Positions 61,308 through 64,000 of a stretch of 64,000 bases of DNA are shown here, in pieces; position 1 is the first letter of the stretch, and every line of letters begins with the position of its first letter. The notes under the pieces were generated by a model that saw only the letters and a list, made by a program, of their open reading frames with translations, did no database searches and was not told the DNA's origin. The DNA is from Ilumatobacteraceae bacterium (GTDB lineage: Bacteria; Actinomycetota; Acidimicrobiia; Acidimicrobiales; Ilumatobacteraceae), in the NCBI GenBank assembly GCA_033344875.1, contig JAWPMO010000001.1, positions 1,699,595 through 1,763,594 of the forward strand. The letters run 5' to 3'. Position numbers and translations under genes: made by a program.

Positions 61308-62243
61308 CTACTTGAGTCCGCGGATGAACGGTTGCGCCAACGCCACGGGCGGCCGCACGCGGCCGGCGAACAGCGACATGGCGACGATGGTGACCACGAA
61401 CGGCAGCGACGTCAGCAGGTCACCGTTCAGTTCGTAGCCCAGCGCCGGGAGCGACAACCGGAACGACAGGACCGCGCCGAACAGGAGACAACCCGCGAGA
61501 GTGCCGCGCAGTGTCCAGCCACCGAAGATCACGGCGATCAGGGCGATGAAGCCGCGTCCTCCGACGATCGAGTCCTCGAACTGGCCGACGGCTCCGAGCA
61601 TCAGGTATGCCCCACCGATGCCCGAGGTGACGCCGGTGACATAGATGCCTTGGCGGCGCCGCTTGTTGACGTCGATACCGCTCACGTCGGCGGATTGCGG
61701 GTTCTCGCCGGTCGCCCGCAGTTCGAGGCCCCAGCGCGTGCGGAACACGATCCACCAGCAGATCGGCACGACCGCGTAGATGAGATAGAACATCCACGTC
61801 CGGTCGAAGAGCGCCTGGCCCACGAGCGGGATGTCGGCCAGCAGCGGGATCCGTTGGGTTCCGGCCTTGCGCGTGACGGGGTCGAGGACCGACGCGAGAT
61901 AGCTGGTCAGCCCCAGCACCAGAATGTTGAGCGTCAGACCCACGACGAACTGGTTGGCGACGAGGCGATGGCTCATGTTGGCCTGGACCGAAGCGACCAG
62001 GACACCGGCCAGAATCGCGCATCCCACGGCGGCGAGCTCGCTGCCGGTCCGGTCCATGCCGATCGCGGCCGCGAAGGCGCCGCCGAGGAACATCGCCTCG
62101 ATCGAGATGTTGAGGGTGCCCGATCGCTCGGCGACCCACTCGCCCGTGGCGCCGAAGGCGAGGAACACGGCGAACGTGAAGGCGTTGATGTAGGCGGCTT
62201 CCGACGTCAGGACGTCGCCGATCGCGGTGAGGACGTCGATCAT
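61308..62243 (-). CDS. BMP-family nucleoside-type ABC transporter permease (NupQ/YufQ-like)
   Basis: The 311-residue membrane protein has nine or ten helices and the BPD_transp_2 signature 'GLELRATGENPQSADVSGID' (cytoplasmic coupling loop), 'NISIEAMFLGGAFAAAIGM' and 'FIALIAVIFGGWTLRGTLAG'. It pairs with the next permease as a heterodimer. Characterised systems of this class import nucleosides using a BMP lipoprotein; none lies inside the window. The ATG overlaps the other permease stop (ATGA). Confidence 0.85.
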   Translation of the reverse strand: MIDVLTAIGDVLTSEAAYINAFTFAVFLAFGATGEWVAERSGTLNISIEAMFLGGAFAAAIGMDRTGSELAAVGCAILAGVLVASVQANMSHRLVANQFVVGLTLNILVLGLTSYLASVLDPVTRKAGTQRIPLLADIPLVGQALFDRTWMFYLIYAVVPICWWIVFRTRWGLELRATGENPQSADVSGIDVNKRRRQGIYVTGVTSGIGGAYLMLGAVGQFEDSIVGGRGFIALIAVIFGGWTLRGTLAGCLLFGAVLSFRLSLPALGYELNGDLLTSLPFVVTIVAMSLFAGRVRPPVALAQPFIRGLK

Positions 62244-63490
62244 GTGCGGTCACCCCCACTGTTCATGGCCCGACGTCGCTGTCGCAGGAACAGCAATGCC
62301 GGCGGGATCAGGAGTGCCAGCACCAGGAGACCCTGCACGACGTCGGTGATCCGACGCTCGACGCCGGTGGCGGCGAGGAAGCCCGACCCGGTGCGGAGGG
62401 CGGCGAACACGAACGCGATGACGATCGCGACCGATGCCCGCTGTCTCGACACGAGAGCGACGAGGAGGCCCGTCCAACCGATCGTGGCCGGGAAGCCCGG
62501 GACGAGGGTGTAGTTGCCGAAGTCGCCGCCGGCGAGCATCATGCCGCCGGCGAGGCCGGCGAACCCGCCGGAGACGAGGAGTGCGCCACCACCGTAGCGG
62601 GACGCCGCGACCCCGGCTCGCTGGGCGGTGCGCGGGTTGTGGCCCAGCATCCGGAGCCGCAGGCCCCAGACGGTGCGGGCGAGCGCGGCGGCGATCAGGA
62701 ACGCCAGCAGGATCGCGGCGAAGGCCGAGATCGGGAACTCGTTGCCGAACCAGGTGATCCGCGGAATGCGCGTCTCGTCGGGCAACTGTCGGCTGATCTG
62801 CTGGCGGCTGGCGCGACCCTCGGCAGGGGCGAGCAGCAGCCATTGGTTCTTGAGTCCGAAACCGACCAGTTGGGCGGCGACCGTGACCAGCAACAAGGTG
62901 GTCAGGACCTCGGGCACGTTGCGCGTGTAGCGCAGCACCGCGGCGATGCCGGCCCACAGTGCTCCCCCGAGCACGCTGGCCGCGAGGAGGAGGAGCACGA
63001 CCCACGGCCCGGACCAGCCGAGCTTGGTGCCGAAGTAGGCGCCGAACGCGGCGCCGAGGTAGAGCTGGCCCTCCTGCCCGATGTTGACCAGTCCGGCTCG
63101 GTTCGACGCGATCGTGCCGATGGCGACGAGCAGGAGCGGAATAGCGACGCCGATGGTGGCTCCGATCCGACCCGGACCTCGGATGCTGCCGTCGAGGAGC
63201 GCGGCGAACACTTCCGACGACGACCCGCCGGTGAGCTCGACGAGCAGCGCCGACAAACCGAGTGCCGCGGCGATGCAGATCGCGTACAGCCCGGCCACCT
63301 CGGCGATCGCCTTGACCCGGTCGACGTGCGGCGTCGAGGGATTGGGGTGCTGGGGCTCCTCGGTCAGCGTGCCGTCGGTCCCCATCTCGGGCTTGAAGTC
63401 GTCGGCGTCGTGACCGTGGTGCTGTTCGCGAGAGCCTGTTGTGTTGTCGGCCGCGTGCTGCGACGTGAGATGTCCTGGTTCGACCGTCAC
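62240..63490 (-). CDS. BMP-family nucleoside-type ABC transporter permease (NupP/YufP-like)
   Basis: The 416-residue permease has a soluble N-terminus of about 60 residues, then ten helices. Key segments are 'LVNIGQEGQLYLGAAFGAYF', 'GLRLRMLGHNPRTAQRAGVA' (coupling loop), 'GGFAGLAGGMMLAGGDF' and 'LVALVSRQRASVAIVIAFVF'. It is the partner of the 311-residue permease. The GTG start overlaps the ATPase stop (GTGA). The long N-terminal tail is unusual; a later start is possible. Confidence 0.82.
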   Translation of the reverse strand: MTVEPGHLTSQHAADNTTGSREQHHGHDADDFKPEMGTDGTLTEEPQHPNPSTPHVDRVKAIAEVAGLYAICIAAALGLSALLVELTGGSSSEVFAALLDGSIRGPGRIGATIGVAIPLLLVAIGTIASNRAGLVNIGQEGQLYLGAAFGAYFGTKLGWSGPWVVLLLLAASVLGGALWAGIAAVLRYTRNVPEVLTTLLLVTVAAQLVGFGLKNQWLLLAPAEGRASRQQISRQLPDETRIPRITWFGNEFPISAFAAILLAFLIAAALARTVWGLRLRMLGHNPRTAQRAGVAASRYGGGALLVSGGFAGLAGGMMLAGGDFGNYTLVPGFPATIGWTGLLVALVSRQRASVAIVIAFVFAALRTGSGFLAATGVERRITDVVQGLLVLALLIPPALLFLRQRRRAMNSGGDRT

Positions 63491-64000
63491 GCGACCTGCC
63501 CTCCCATCATGAGACCGATCCGCTCCAGGTCGGCGTCGTTCCGGTCCATCTCGCCGATGATGCGCCCGTCGGAGATGACGATGATCCGGTGAGCGAGATC
63601 GAGGATTTCTTCGAGTTCGCTCGAGATCAGCAGGACGCCGACCCCGTCTTCGGCGGCGCGGCGGATTCGGTCGGTCATGTACTCGATCGCGCCGACATCG
63701 AGCCCGCGGGTGGGCTGGGCAGCGACGAGCACCTTGGGCTGGATCGAGAGTTCGCGCGCCAACACGACTCGCTGTTGGTTGCCGCCCGACAGTGAGAACA
63801 GCGGGGCGTCGGGGCCGGAGCAACTGATCTCGAACTCGTCGATCAGCTGGGCGGCGGTTCGTCTCATGTGGCGGTGGTCGAGCACGCCGGCGTGCGACAC
63901 GGTGCTGGTGTCGACGAGCCAGAGGTTCTCGGCAACCGACATTTCGAGGACCACGCCGGAGTCGTGGCGATCTTCGGGGATGACCCCCACCCCGGCTCGG
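63487..64000 (-). CDS. ABC transporter ATP-binding protein, second cassette, partial
   Basis: The coding region continues to the right edge and the beginning is outside the window. The visible part is the second nucleotide-binding cassette of a sugar/nucleoside-type ATPase: 'VGVIPEDRHDSGVVLEMSVA', signature 'FSLSGGNQQRVVLARE', Walker B 'VLVAAQPTRGLDVGA' and switch 'LLISSELEEILDLAHRI'. The Walker B glutamate position reads Q ('AAQPTRG'), as often seen in such cassettes. It powers the two downstream permeases and is part of the same operon. Confidence 0.85.
   Translation of the reverse strand, partial: RAGVGVIPEDRHDSGVVLEMSVAENLWLVDTSTVSHAGVLDHRHMRRTAAQLIDEFEISCSGPDAPLFSLSGGNQQRVVLARELSIQPKVLVAAQPTRGLDVGAIEYMTDRIRRAAEDGVGVLLISSELEEILDLAHRIIVISDGRIIGEMDRNDADLERIGLMMGGQVA

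Overview
The window is one continuous stretch of bacterial chromosome, very GC-rich and densely coded. Codon use is strongly GC-biased throughout, GTG starts are frequent, and no gene-free gap exceeds about 255 bases. Many genes have an actinobacterial -10 hexamer only 6-10 nt before the start codon, which suggests leaderless transcripts. Together with the GlpR/Glp pair, the fused indolepyruvate oxidoreductase, the bacteria-type DXP pathway gene and the general gene content, this points to an actinobacterium. An Ilumatobacter-like member of the Acidimicrobiia is my best guess (inference, not tested). I see no prophage, insertion sequence or CRISPR array. The only RNA gene recognised is a tRNA-Ala(CGC).

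Layout. Positions 1-6.7 kb hold the end of a PhyH-type dioxygenase, adenosine deaminase, uracil phosphoribosyltransferase, a membrane protein, then on the minus strand an adenosine-kinase-like PfkB enzyme, a phosphohexomutase and a YsnE-like acetyltransferase. From 6.8 to 16.4 kb are an M1 aminopeptidase, a short AceE-like E1 enzyme, a broken HNH gene, and an Lrp regulator divergent from a fused indolepyruvate:ferredoxin oxidoreductase. From 17.4 to 28.4 kb are the tRNA, a GlpR-like membrane protein, moaC, a 1512-residue secreted PKD/propeller/Ig protein, a secreted unknown, moaA, a MoeA/Glp protein and galU. From 28.5 to 44.5 kb are a cysteine-less FmdB-like protein, MTA phosphorylase, a SAF protein, uppP, tldD/pmbA, a thioesterase, a four-repeat lipoprotein, dxs, a HisN-like phosphatase, several VOC proteins, a PLP sulfur enzyme, a GDT1 cation exporter and an NfuA-like protein. 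From 44.5 to 52.9 kb are an SDR, an amidohydrolase, surE, an S9 peptidase, lipoprotein and MarR genes, and an ECF sigma factor with its membrane partner.

The last 11 kb (52920-64000, minus strand) is one tightly packed eleven-gene run. It encodes a BMP/nucleoside-type ABC importer, a VOC protein, a mandelate-racemase-subgroup enolase, an HD protein carrying all six PhnZ/MIOX-type diiron ligands, two amidohydrolases, an aldo/keto reductase, an MDR oxidoreductase and an O-methyltransferase-like protein. It reads as an import-and-degrade pathway for an unknown small molecule and is the best candidate for an undescribed system. Its 5' end lies outside the window.

Two themes link the regions. Nucleoside and deaminase chemistry recurs (Ada, Upp, adenosine kinase, MTA phosphorylase, SurE, three amidohydrolases, the BMP-type importer). 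Molybdenum-cofactor genes (moaC, moaA, moeA/glp) are interleaved with envelope genes.
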